Source: Actimicrobium sp035984655 | GTDB taxonomy: Bacteria; Pseudomonadota; Gammaproteobacteria; Burkholderiales; Burkholderiaceae_D | Length of the DNA stretch: 64,000 nt | NCBI RefSeq assembly: GCF_035984655.1 | Contig: NZ_JAXCHT010000008.1 | Coordinates: forward strand, 1 to 64,000 | Direction: 5' to 3' | In this document: positions 51,938-59,405 of the stretch, in pieces | Numbering within the stretch: position 1 is the stretch's first letter | Layout of the letters: the number at the start of each line of letters is the position of its first letter | Translations under genes and position numbers: made by a program | The notes under the pieces: generated by a model | What the model was told of the DNA's origin: nothing | The model's database searches: none | What the model saw: only the letters and a program-made list of their open reading frames with translations

Positions 51938-52324
51938 TTAAGCAGCTGCTTTTTTCGCAGCAACGCGACGGTTTGGCAATTTTTCCTTGATACGCGCCGA
52001 TTTACCGGAACGCTCGCGCAAGTAGTACAGCTTGGCGCGACGGACATCACCGCGACGCTTGACTTCGATCGAAGCGATCAACGGCGAGTACAACTGGAAT
52101 GTACGCTCGACGCCTTCACCGGATGAAATCTTGCGGACGATGAAGTTGGAATTCAGACCACGGTTGCGACGTGAAATCACGACGCCTTCGTATGCCTGGG
52201 CACGCTTGCGGGTACCCTCGACGACGTTGACGCTGACGATGACGGTGTCGCCCGGTGCGAAATCGGGAATGGTTTTACCCAAACGCGCAATTTCTTCTTG
52301 CTCAAGTTGCTGGATCAGATCCAT
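51938..52324 (-). CDS. rplS: 50S ribosomal protein L19
   Basis: This 128-aa L19 has IPDFAPGDTVIVSVNVVEGTRKR-type core (about residues 18-40), RKISSGEGVERTFQLYSP and an alanine-rich end. AGGAG lies before ATG 52324. Last gene of the classic rpsP-rimM-trmD-rplS operon, closed by the terminator at 51885-51909. Confidence 0.97.
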   Translation of the reverse strand: MDLIQQLEQEEIARLGKTIPDFAPGDTVIVSVNVVEGTRKRAQAYEGVVISRRNRGLNSNFIVRKISSGEGVERTFQLYSPLIASIEVKRRGDVRRAKLYYLRERSGKSARIKEKLPNRRVAAKKAAA

Positions 52325-52438
52325 TTTTTACTCCTGATGCCATCTTGCCAGCGCCGGATGTTTGCACACCGTGTTGCCCGGTAGAGGATGGGGTTAAACA
52401 TGCGGACAATGCCAGGCACTGTCCTCGGGGTCGATCAA

Positions 52439-53185
52439 CTACAAACTACTTAAAAAATCTTCGTCGCGCCGGCTCAGCAAACCTGCCGCACGTGCCTTCT
52501 GGATCAGGTCGGGACGTTTGCGCAACGTTGCTGCCAACGCCTGCTGCCTGCGCCACACCCCAATCTCGGCGTGATGACCGCCCAGCAAGACTGGCGGAAC
52601 CGTCACTCCCTCGAACACTTCCGGCCGCGTGTAATGCGGATTATCCAGCAAGCCATTCACAAAGCTGTCTTCCACTGCAGAAGCGTCGTCATGCAACGCT
52701 CCGGGCAATTGTCGAATCACTGCGTCCATCAGCGCCATCGCCGGCAACTCACCGCCGGACAGGACAAAATCACCAAGGCTGATTTCTTCGTCCACACAGC
52801 GATCGATCAGGCGCTGATCAACTGCTTCATACCGCCCGCACAGCAGCACCAGACCCGGCTCGTCGGCCAATTGCATCACGCGCTGATGCGTCAACGGCTG
52901 CCCCTGCGGCGAAAGATAAATCACCCTTGGCGGCACCAGCCCCAACTCCATCTGGCGCTGTCGCGACGCAGTGATGGCGGCCTCCAGCGGCTTGGCCATC
53001 ATCACCATCCCAGGACCACCGCCATACGGGCGATCATCCACGGTTCGATGATTGTCGGTGGTGAAATCACGTGGATTCCACAGGTGCAAATCCCATTTTT
53101 TCTGATCGAAAGCCCGTCGCGTGATTCCTGACTGCGTCAGGGCGCTGAACATTTCGGGAAAAAGCGTGACAACATCAAACTGCAT
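52439..53185 (-). CDS. trmD: tRNA (guanine37-N1)-methyltransferase
   Basis: This 248-aa enzyme methylates G37 of tRNAs to prevent frameshifting. Hallmarks are FDVVTLFPEMFSALTQSGITRRA and the trefoil-knot segments YLSPQGQPL, LLCGRYEAVDQRL and ISLGDFVLSGGELPAM. GAGG precedes ATG 53185. Confidence 0.97.
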   Translation of the reverse strand: MQFDVVTLFPEMFSALTQSGITRRAFDQKKWDLHLWNPRDFTTDNHRTVDDRPYGGGPGMVMMAKPLEAAITASRQRQMELGLVPPRVIYLSPQGQPLTHQRVMQLADEPGLVLLCGRYEAVDQRLIDRCVDEEISLGDFVLSGGELPAMALMDAVIRQLPGALHDDASAVEDSFVNGLLDNPHYTRPEVFEGVTVPPVLLGGHHAEIGVWRRQQALAATLRKRPDLIQKARAAGLLSRRDEDFLSSL

Positions 53186-53265
53186 TGATGACCTCGGCTA
53201 CCGGGAGACGAAACAGTCCGACGACACGTACCGGCGATGCCACCAGTCGCGTCATGTCAGACGTT

Positions 53266-53829
53266 CTAATAATCCAGACCCCAGTCGACGGTAATCTTCT
53301 TGACCTTCTGATCGACCGTCTTGACGAACTGGTCAACGAACGGGATCAATATTTCCTGCTGCGGCTCCAGCTCGACTGCGCCGGCCGGTTGCACGCGCAG
53401 GATCGGATGCGCACCGTTGTCCATCATGTCATGGACCGTTCCGATGCACTGGCCTTGCAAATTCTCGACTTCCAGGCCGATCAGATCGACCCAGTAAAAT
53501 TCACCGTCAGGCAGTGCCGGGAAATGACTGCGCGGAATTTGTACCGAAGTGCCTTTCAGCGCCTCAGCCGCATCCCGCCCCGACACACCCATCAACTGCG
53601 CGACTACATCCCCGCTATGCATCTTGGCCTGCAACATGTCGACATCGCGCAGTTCCGGCTTGTCCAGCCACCAGACCCGCGCGCTCAACAGCGCATCACC
53701 ACTGACCGAAAACGGTTTGATCCGCACCCAGCCATTCAAACCATACGCGCCAGACACGTAACCCACCTGCACCAGATCATCGGGAACAATCATTCCCGAT
53801 GCGCTTTTGCGTGGCAAATTGTCTGACAA
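53266..53829 (-). CDS. rimM: Ribosome maturation factor RimM
   Basis: This 187-aa protein has the N-terminal RimM barrel (VGYVSGAYGLNGWVRIKPFS) and PRC-barrel end (FVDQFVKTVDQKVKKITVDW). It assists 30S head assembly with S19. Start TTG 53829 lies 13 nt after rpsP; ATG 53793 is a credible shorter start. Confidence 0.95.
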   Translation of the reverse strand: MSDNLPRKSASGMIVPDDLVQVGYVSGAYGLNGWVRIKPFSVSGDALLSARVWWLDKPELRDVDMLQAKMHSGDVVAQLMGVSGRDAAEALKGTSVQIPRSHFPALPDGEFYWVDLIGLEVENLQGQCIGTVHDMMDNGAHPILRVQPAGAVELEPQQEILIPFVDQFVKTVDQKVKKITVDWGLDY

Positions 53830-53841
53830 CGCCGGTTCTGC

Positions 53842-54093
53842 TTAAACAGCTTTTTGGGCAGCTTGAGCGACCAGGCGAGCGACGGTCGGCGACAATTGCG
53901 CGCCAACGCCTTCCCAGTACGTCAGGCGATCCTGACCGATACGGACGGACTCTTCGCCGCCGGATGCGACCGGATTGTAAAAACCAATACGCTCGATGAA
54001 ACGGCCATCGCGGCGATTGCGCGAATCCGTAACAACGATATTAAAGAACGGGCGCTTCTTGGCGCCTCCACGAGCTAAACGAATAACGACCAT
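53842..54093 (-). CDS. rpsP: 30S ribosomal protein S16
   Basis: This 83-aa S16 starts MVVIRLARGGAKKRPFFNIVVTD and contains RIGFYNPVA. First gene of the operon, about 40 nt downstream of a strong promoter. Confidence 0.97.
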   Translation of the reverse strand: MVVIRLARGGAKKRPFFNIVVTDSRNRRDGRFIERIGFYNPVASGGEESVRIGQDRLTYWEGVGAQLSPTVARLVAQAAQKAV

Positions 54094-54134
54094 AATATTT
54101 CCAATAAGTGTATCAAACGCGGAAAAAGCCGCAA

Positions 54135-54164
54135 ATTATAGCTTGGTTCAGCCGGTCGCCGCAA
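54135..54164 (-). promoter_or_regulatory. Promoter of the rpsP operon
   Basis: On the minus strand, -35 TTGCGG (plus 54159-54164) and a perfect -10 TATAAT (plus 54135-54140) are separated by 18 bp. A short GCGG/CCGC hairpin lies in the leader. Confidence 0.65.
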
Positions 54165-54283
54165 GGCTTTCGGCCAATTGGCAGCGAATGCCAGTTACTG
54201 CGTTGCATTGCAAGGATGGGGACGCTGGTGCACACTGCGACTCGCCCGTATTTTCATCCTGTTTTCGACTGCGTATTCAATAC

Positions 54284-54700
54284 ATGCCATCCAGACATCG
54301 CAACAAAACCTTCGCCACCCTGCTCGCTGCCACCACCGGAGGCATCGGCCTGCATCGCTTCTACCTGCGCGGCGCGTCTGACAAATGGGGATGGCTGCAT
54401 CTGGCGACGGTGCCGCTGACATTGCTGGTTGTCGCGCTGAACATCGGCGAACATGGCTTGTTTCAGGCCGGCGCCCTGGTGCTGTCAGTGCTCGCCGGGT
54501 TTCTCGAGGCACTGGTGCTGGGCTTGACGCCTGACGACAAGTGGGACCAGCAATTCAATACCGATTCCGGCCGGACGTCGGATTCGCGCTGGCCCCTGGC
54601 GCTGGTCCTGGTGCTGACGCTAGGCATCGGCGTCACCCTGCTGATTGCCGCCATCGCGCGCAGCTTCGATCTGCTCATTACCGGTGGCGCATTCGGCTGA
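54284..54700 (+). CDS. TM2/NINE-domain membrane protein
   Basis: This 138-aa protein has three or four hydrophobic segments. The N-terminal LLAATTGGIGLHRFYLRGASDKWGW-type region (residues 12-37) is the TM2-domain signature (G-x-HRFYLG). Function unknown. No clear ribosome site precedes ATG 54284. It is divergent from rpsP and convergent with the acyl-CoA dehydrogenase. Confidence 0.75.
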   Translation: MPSRHRNKTFATLLAATTGGIGLHRFYLRGASDKWGWLHLATVPLTLLVVALNIGEHGLFQAGALVLSVLAGFLEALVLGLTPDDKWDQQFNTDSGRTSDSRWPLALVLVLTLGIGVTLLIAAIARSFDLLITGGAFG

Positions 54701-54712
54701 AGGCGCCACCGG
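54681..54712. terminator. Hairpin between convergent TM2 gene and acyl-CoA dehydrogenase
   Basis: A perfect 10-bp stem CCGGTGGCGC/GCGCCACCGG with a 12-nt loop includes the stop codon of the TM2 gene. It lies between convergent genes and may act in both directions, though no T-run follows. Confidence 0.5.
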
Positions 54713-54718
54713 CTGTGC

Positions 54719-56509
54719 TCAGAACTGGTCTTCGGTGAGCGCCATCACACCGGCGCTGCCTTCGACAATGGCGGCGCGATAACCCGAAGCCTGCGCCAGG
54801 AAGTGGTCGGCGAAGAAGCGCGCGGTACCGATCTTGGCGCGATAGAAGCTGGCGTCACCGCTTTTTGCAGTCAGCTTCTGCTCTGCGATGAGCGCTGCAC
54901 GCGCCATCTGCCAGCCGCCCAGCACGATGCCAGCCATTTTCAGATACAGCACGCTACCGGCAAACACGCCCTTGATATCGGACCTGGCATTGCCGACGAC
55001 GAAATCAATCACATCCTCCAGCGCTTGTACGCCATCGGCCAGCCGGCCACGGATAGCTTTCAGATCCGCTGAATCACTGCCTTCCAGATCGGCCACTGTC
55101 TGGCGCGCCTGCGCAAGAATCGCCTTGGCATTCGCGCCGCCATCACGCACGGTCTTGCGACCAATCAGATCGTTGGCCTGAATCGCCGTGGTGCCTTCAT
55201 AAATGGTCAGAATCCGCGCGTCACGGTAATACTGCGCAGCGCCGGTCTCTTCAATGAAACCCATTCCGCCATGAATTTGCACACCCGTCGACGCCACTTC
55301 GATGGACATTTCGGTCGACCACCCCTTGACGATCGGCACCATGAATTCATAGAACGCCTGATTCGCCTTGCGCGTCGCCGCATCAGCGTCGTGATGCGCA
55401 GCATCGTGCGCTGCTGCCGTGACGTACGACAGTGCGCGCGCGGCCTCGGTTTGAGCGCGCATCGTCATCAACATGCGTCGCACATCGGGTTGATGAATGA
55501 TCGTCACCGGCCCGGCCGAACCGGTCAGATCACGCGATTGCACCCGATCCTTGGCGTAGCCGACTGCCTTCTGGTAGGCGCGCTCGGCCACGCCGATACC
55601 CTGCATGCCGACGGCAAAACGCGCCGCATTCATCATGATGAACATGTATTCAAGGCCGCGATTCTCTTCCCCGACCAGCGTGCCGATCGCGCCACCGTGG
55701 TCGCCGAATTGCAGCACTGCCGTCGGGCTGGCCTTGATGCCGAGCTTGTGCTCGATCGAGACACAATGCACGTCGTTGCGCGCGCCAACCGAACCGTCGG
55801 CATTCGGCATGAACTTCGGTACCAGAAACAGCGAGATCCCCTTGATGCCTTCCGGCGCATCCGGCGTACGCGCCAGCACCAGATGGATGATGTTCTCGGC
55901 CATGTCATGCTCGCCGTAGGTGATGTAGATCTTGGTGCCGAACACCTTGAAGGTGCCATCGCCCTGGGGCACGGCGCGCGAACGCACCATCGCCAGATCC
56001 GAGCCGGCCTGCGGCTCGGTCAGATTCATGGTGCCGGTCCATTTGCCGGAAATCAAATTCTCGAGATAGGTTTTCTTCTGCGCATCGGTGCCGGCGGTCA
56101 TCAGCGCCTCGATGGCGCCATCAGTGAGCAACGGACACAGTGCAAACGACAGATTAGCGGAATTGAGCATCTCGATGCACGGTGTCGCAACCAGCTTCGG
56201 CAGACCCTGGCCACCGAAGTCGACCGGATGCTGCACACCTTGCCAGCCAGCGTCACCAAATGCCTTGAAGGCTTCCTTGAAGCCCTTGGTGGTGGTGACA
56301 ACGCCGTCACGCCAACTGCTTGGCGCCTGATCGCCGGGCCAGTTCAACGGGGCGATCATTTCGCTGCAGAATTTGGCATTCTCTTCCAGCACCGCCTCAA
56401 CGGTTTCCGGAGTCGCATCTTCACAACCAGGCAAGGCATTCACGGCAGCCAGACCAGCCAGCTCGTTCAACACGAACATCATGTCCTTCAGCGGGGCGAC
56501 GTAGCTCAT
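54719..56509 (-). CDS. Acyl-CoA dehydrogenase with C-terminal extension
   Basis: At 596 aa this belongs to the long acyl-CoA dehydrogenase group (FadE5/DmdC-like) with an extra C-terminal domain. FAD/substrate motifs are NLTEPQAGSDLAMVRSRAV and GGMGFIEETGAAQYYRD; the catalytic base lies in TIYEGTTAIQANDLIGRK. It oxidises acyl-CoA and passes electrons to the flavoprotein encoded just upstream by etfBA. GGAG lies before ATG 56509. The chain-length range cannot be read from sequence. Confidence 0.92.
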   Translation of the reverse strand: MSYVAPLKDMMFVLNELAGLAAVNALPGCEDATPETVEAVLEENAKFCSEMIAPLNWPGDQAPSSWRDGVVTTTKGFKEAFKAFGDAGWQGVQHPVDFGGQGLPKLVATPCIEMLNSANLSFALCPLLTDGAIEALMTAGTDAQKKTYLENLISGKWTGTMNLTEPQAGSDLAMVRSRAVPQGDGTFKVFGTKIYITYGEHDMAENIIHLVLARTPDAPEGIKGISLFLVPKFMPNADGSVGARNDVHCVSIEHKLGIKASPTAVLQFGDHGGAIGTLVGEENRGLEYMFIMMNAARFAVGMQGIGVAERAYQKAVGYAKDRVQSRDLTGSAGPVTIIHQPDVRRMLMTMRAQTEAARALSYVTAAAHDAAHHDADAATRKANQAFYEFMVPIVKGWSTEMSIEVASTGVQIHGGMGFIEETGAAQYYRDARILTIYEGTTAIQANDLIGRKTVRDGGANAKAILAQARQTVADLEGSDSADLKAIRGRLADGVQALEDVIDFVVGNARSDIKGVFAGSVLYLKMAGIVLGGWQMARAALIAEQKLTAKSGDASFYRAKIGTARFFADHFLAQASGYRAAIVEGSAGVMALTEDQF

Positions 56510-56601
56510 TTGTTACTCCAGAAAAAAGTGAGACGGAAAAAATTTCGGGCAGGAAGGCGGCGCATCTTCTGCCGCGCTCCTGCCCGTTTCGACTGCGGGA
56601 A

Positions 56602-57531
56602 TTAACCCAGTTCGGTAACCAGCTGCGGAACGATATCGAACAGGTCGCCCACGATGCCGTAGTCAGCCACCGAAAAAATCGGCGCTTCGGAATCCTTGTT
56701 GATGGCAACGATGGTCTTCGAATCCTTCATGCCGGCCAGATGCTGAATCGCACCTGAAATGCCGACCGCAATGTACAACTGCGGCGCAACGATTTTTCCG
56801 GTCTGTCCGACTTGCCAGTCGTTCGGCACATAGCCGGCGTCGACCGCCGCGCGCGAGGCGCCCATGGCAGCACCGAGGCGATCGGCCAGCGGCTCAAGGA
56901 TCTTGAAGTTGTCGCCCGAACCCATGCCGCGGCCGCCCGAGACGATCACCTTGGCAGCCGTCAGCTCCGGCCGGTCCGACTTGGCCAGTTCGCGCGAGAC
57001 AAACGCCGACTTGCCCGAATCAGCCACCGCAGCGACATTTTCGATCGGCGCCGAACCGCCCGTTGCGGCCGCATCGAAGCCGGTGGTGCGCACGGTGATT
57101 ACCTTGATGGCATCGAGCGATTGCACGATGGCGATCGCATTACCGGCATAAATCGGACGCTCGAATGTGTCGGCGGCATCCACTTTGGTGATCTCGGAAA
57201 TCTGGCCGACATCGAGTCGCGCCGCCACGCGCGGTGCGATATTCTTGCCGTAGGCCGTGGCCGGGGCGAGGATGTGCGAATAGGCCGGAGCCAGCGCCAG
57301 CGCCTGCTCGGCGACGTTCTCGGCAAGCCCGTCGGCAAACGCGGCGGCATCGGCCATCAGCACTTTGGCAACACCGGCGATTTGCGCTGCCGCTGCCGCC
57401 GCCGCATTGCAGTTGTGCCCGGCGATCAGCACGTGGACATCGCCGCCGCAGGCGATCGCGGCAGTAATGGTGTTGAGGGTGCTACCTTTTAACGAAACAT
57501 TGTCGTGTTCAGCAATGACGAGTGCGGCCAT
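56602..57531 (-). CDS. etfA: Electron transfer flavoprotein alpha subunit
   Basis: This 309-aa EtfA has the C-terminal FAD-binding region: VSGGRGMGSGDNFKILEPLA, GQTGKIVAPQLYIAVGISG, AGMKDSKTIVAINKD. It takes electrons from acyl-CoA dehydrogenases and delivers them to ETF-ubiquinone oxidoreductase. It lies 60 nt after etfB and 92 nt before the dehydrogenase. Confidence 0.96.
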   Translation of the reverse strand: MAALVIAEHDNVSLKGSTLNTITAAIACGGDVHVLIAGHNCNAAAAAAAQIAGVAKVLMADAAAFADGLAENVAEQALALAPAYSHILAPATAYGKNIAPRVAARLDVGQISEITKVDAADTFERPIYAGNAIAIVQSLDAIKVITVRTTGFDAAATGGSAPIENVAAVADSGKSAFVSRELAKSDRPELTAAKVIVSGGRGMGSGDNFKILEPLADRLGAAMGASRAAVDAGYVPNDWQVGQTGKIVAPQLYIAVGISGAIQHLAGMKDSKTIVAINKDSEAPIFSVADYGIVGDLFDIVPQLVTELG

Positions 57532-57591
57532 GATGGATTCCCGATTGGTGCCGCGGCGCGGTGCGCTGCGCGGCGTTGAATTGATGAAAGC

Positions 57592-58344
57592 TTATTGAAT
57601 GACTTTGGCTTCGTTCTTGAGCTTGGCGACAAGTGTTGCGACGTCCGGCACGAGGATCCCGGCCGAGCGCTTTGGCGGCTCGCTGACCTTCAGCGTCTTC
57701 AAACGTGGCGTGACGTCGACACCCAGATCCGCAGGCTTGACCACTTCCAGCGCTTTCTTCTTGGCCTTCATGATGTTCGGCAGTGTCACGTAGCGCGGTT
57801 CATTGAGGCGCAAATCGGTCGTGACAATGGCAGGCAGCGTCAGTGACAGCGTTTCCAGACCGCCATCGACTTCGCGCGTGACCGCAACCTTGTCGCCGTC
57901 GATCACGACTTTGGAAGCAAACGTCGCCTGCGGCCATCCGAGCAATGCGGCCAGCATCTGGCCGGTCTGGTTGCAATCGTCGTCAATCGCCTGCTTGCCG
58001 AGAATGATCAATTGCGGCTGTTCCTTGTCGGCCAATGCCTTGAGCAACTTGGCCACGGCCAATGGTTGCAGTTCGACATCGGTTTCGACCAGCACTGCAC
58101 GGTCGGCGCCAATGGCCATTGCCGTGCGCAGGGTTTCCTGGCATTGCGTGACACCGCAGGACACCACGATCACTTCGGTTGCCTTGCCGGCTTCCTTGAG
58201 TCGCATGGCTTCTTCGACGGCGATTTCATCGAATGGATTCATCGACATTTTGACGTTGGCGATATCAACACCCGAACCGTCGGATTTGACGCGGACCTTG
58301 ACGTTGTAATCCACCACACGCTTGACTGGAACCAGGATTTTCAT
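57592..58344 (-). CDS. etfB: Electron transfer flavoprotein beta subunit
   Basis: This 250-aa EtfB starts MKILVPVKRVVDYNVKVRVK and contains NPFDEIAVEEAMRLKEAGK and LGKQAIDDDCNQTGQMLAALLG. First gene of etfB-etfA-acyl-CoA dehydrogenase. A LiuR-like operator lies 26 nt upstream of its ATG. Confidence 0.96.
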   Translation of the reverse strand: MKILVPVKRVVDYNVKVRVKSDGSGVDIANVKMSMNPFDEIAVEEAMRLKEAGKATEVIVVSCGVTQCQETLRTAMAIGADRAVLVETDVELQPLAVAKLLKALADKEQPQLIILGKQAIDDDCNQTGQMLAALLGWPQATFASKVVIDGDKVAVTREVDGGLETLSLTLPAIVTTDLRLNEPRYVTLPNIMKAKKKALEVVKPADLGVDVTPRLKTLKVSEPPKRSAGILVPDVATLVAKLKNEAKVIQ

Positions 58345-58369
58345 GGGTCTGCCTTTAAAGAAAATCGAA

Positions 58370-58385
58370 TTGACGTAAACGTAAA
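58370..58385. promoter_or_regulatory. LiuR-like operator upstream of etfBA
   Basis: TTGACGTAAACGTAAA is a near-palindrome of form TTxACGT-NN-ACGTxAA. As I recall it, this is the shape reported for the MerR-type regulator LiuR of branched-chain amino acid breakdown. It lies just downstream of the predicted etfB promoter. Confidence 0.55.
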
Positions 58386-58394
58386 CTAGCCGAG

Positions 58395-58422
58395 ATTATA
58401 AGAGAGAAATCATCCCGGTCAC
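58395..58422 (-). promoter_or_regulatory. Promoter of etfBA-acyl-CoA dehydrogenase
   Basis: On the minus strand, -10 TATAAT (plus 58395-58400) is preceded by GTGACC (plus 58417-58422) at 16 bp. A repressor on the 58370-58385 site would sit just past the start of transcription. Confidence 0.55.
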
Positions 58423-58568
58423 GAAATTTAGCACGATCGTACTATTAGATGCTGGAGTAAAGCCTCTAACCGAGTCTCGCACGTTGCCATATGCAGGGAA
58501 TTGATACGACTGCGCCACCTTGACGACTATGCCCGCAAACTCCGGGCGCGTCGTGGTGACAATGCGGA

Positions 58569-58796
58569 TTACTTGCGCTTCATGAAGAACACGAATTCCT
58601 TGTTCTCATCAGTCAATGCCAGCAATTCATTGCCGGTTTGCTTGGCGAATGCCTGAAAGTCGCGCACCGATCCGGGGTCTGTTGCCGTCACGCGCAACAC
58701 TTGCCCGCTGGTCATGTCTGCAAGCGCTTTCTTTGTTTTCAGAATCGGCAGCGGACAGTTCAACCCGCGTGCATCGAGCTCTTTATGAAAATCCAT
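58569..58796 (-). CDS. tusA: TusA-family sulfurtransferase
   Basis: This 75-aa TusA/SirA-like protein has the motif LDARGLNCPLPILKTKKAL with the sulfur-carrying Cys14. Family members relay persulfide sulfur for tRNA thiolation, molybdenum cofactor synthesis or sulfur metabolism. The exact branch is not decided by sequence alone. Confidence 0.9.
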   Translation of the reverse strand: MDFHKELDARGLNCPLPILKTKKALADMTSGQVLRVTATDPGSVRDFQAFAKQTGNELLALTDENKEFVFFMKRK

Positions 58797-58876
58797 GACG
58801 GTGATCTCGAATCAGATAGTTTGGTGTAGGCAAATTCTACCGGAAAAACGCATTCCATTGACGCGCCGCAGCACCA

Positions 58877-59401
58877 TCATGGCCCAAGTTCAGGTAAATC
58901 GACATACTCGAACGGCATGCCGCGCGCCGCCATCCAGTCCGCCACCGCGTGGCCGGTGCCTGCGCGCCATGGCCGCAGCCGCTCTGGCGCCACCAACCGG
59001 AACTCCAGCAACTCTTCCGACAACTGAATTTCGCCCGTCGCTTTGACATGGTAGGCGATGATCAATTCGTTCTTGCGGATGAATTCATAGACGCCAATCA
59101 AGACGATCGCGCCGGCATCCAGATTGGTCTCTTCTTTCAGTTCACGGGCGATGCCCTGCTCCGGTGTTTCGCCGCGCTCCATGAAGCCGGTAATCAGGGC
59201 GAAGCGTTTTTCCGGCCAGGCCGCATTGCGCGCCAACAGAATGCGGCCCTCGACTTCAACCAGCGCAGCCAACACCGGCAAGGGATTGTCCCAATGCGTC
59301 CAGTGCCCGGTCGGGCAGCTCACGCGCTGCTTGCCAGTGTCGGTGTCGGGCCGCATCGTCAGCGGCACCGCACACACAGGGCAAAAACGCAGGTCGCTCA
59401 T
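58877..59401 (-). CDS. NUDIX hydrolase with N-terminal zinc ribbon
   Basis: This 174-aa protein has an N-terminal CPVC...CPTGHW zinc-ribbon-like segment and a NUDIX box GFMERGETPEQGIARELKEE. The zinc-ribbon-NUDIX form resembles NADH pyrophosphatase-related NUDIX proteins; the substrate is not known. ATG 59401 lies 4 nt after the alaS stop, so it is probably co-transcribed with alaS. Confidence 0.88.
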   Translation of the reverse strand: MSDLRFCPVCAVPLTMRPDTDTGKQRVSCPTGHWTHWDNPLPVLAALVEVEGRILLARNAAWPEKRFALITGFMERGETPEQGIARELKEETNLDAGAIVLIGVYEFIRKNELIIAYHVKATGEIQLSEELLEFRLVAPERLRPWRAGTGHAVADWMAARGMPFEYVDLPELGP

Positions 59402-59405
59402 GACC

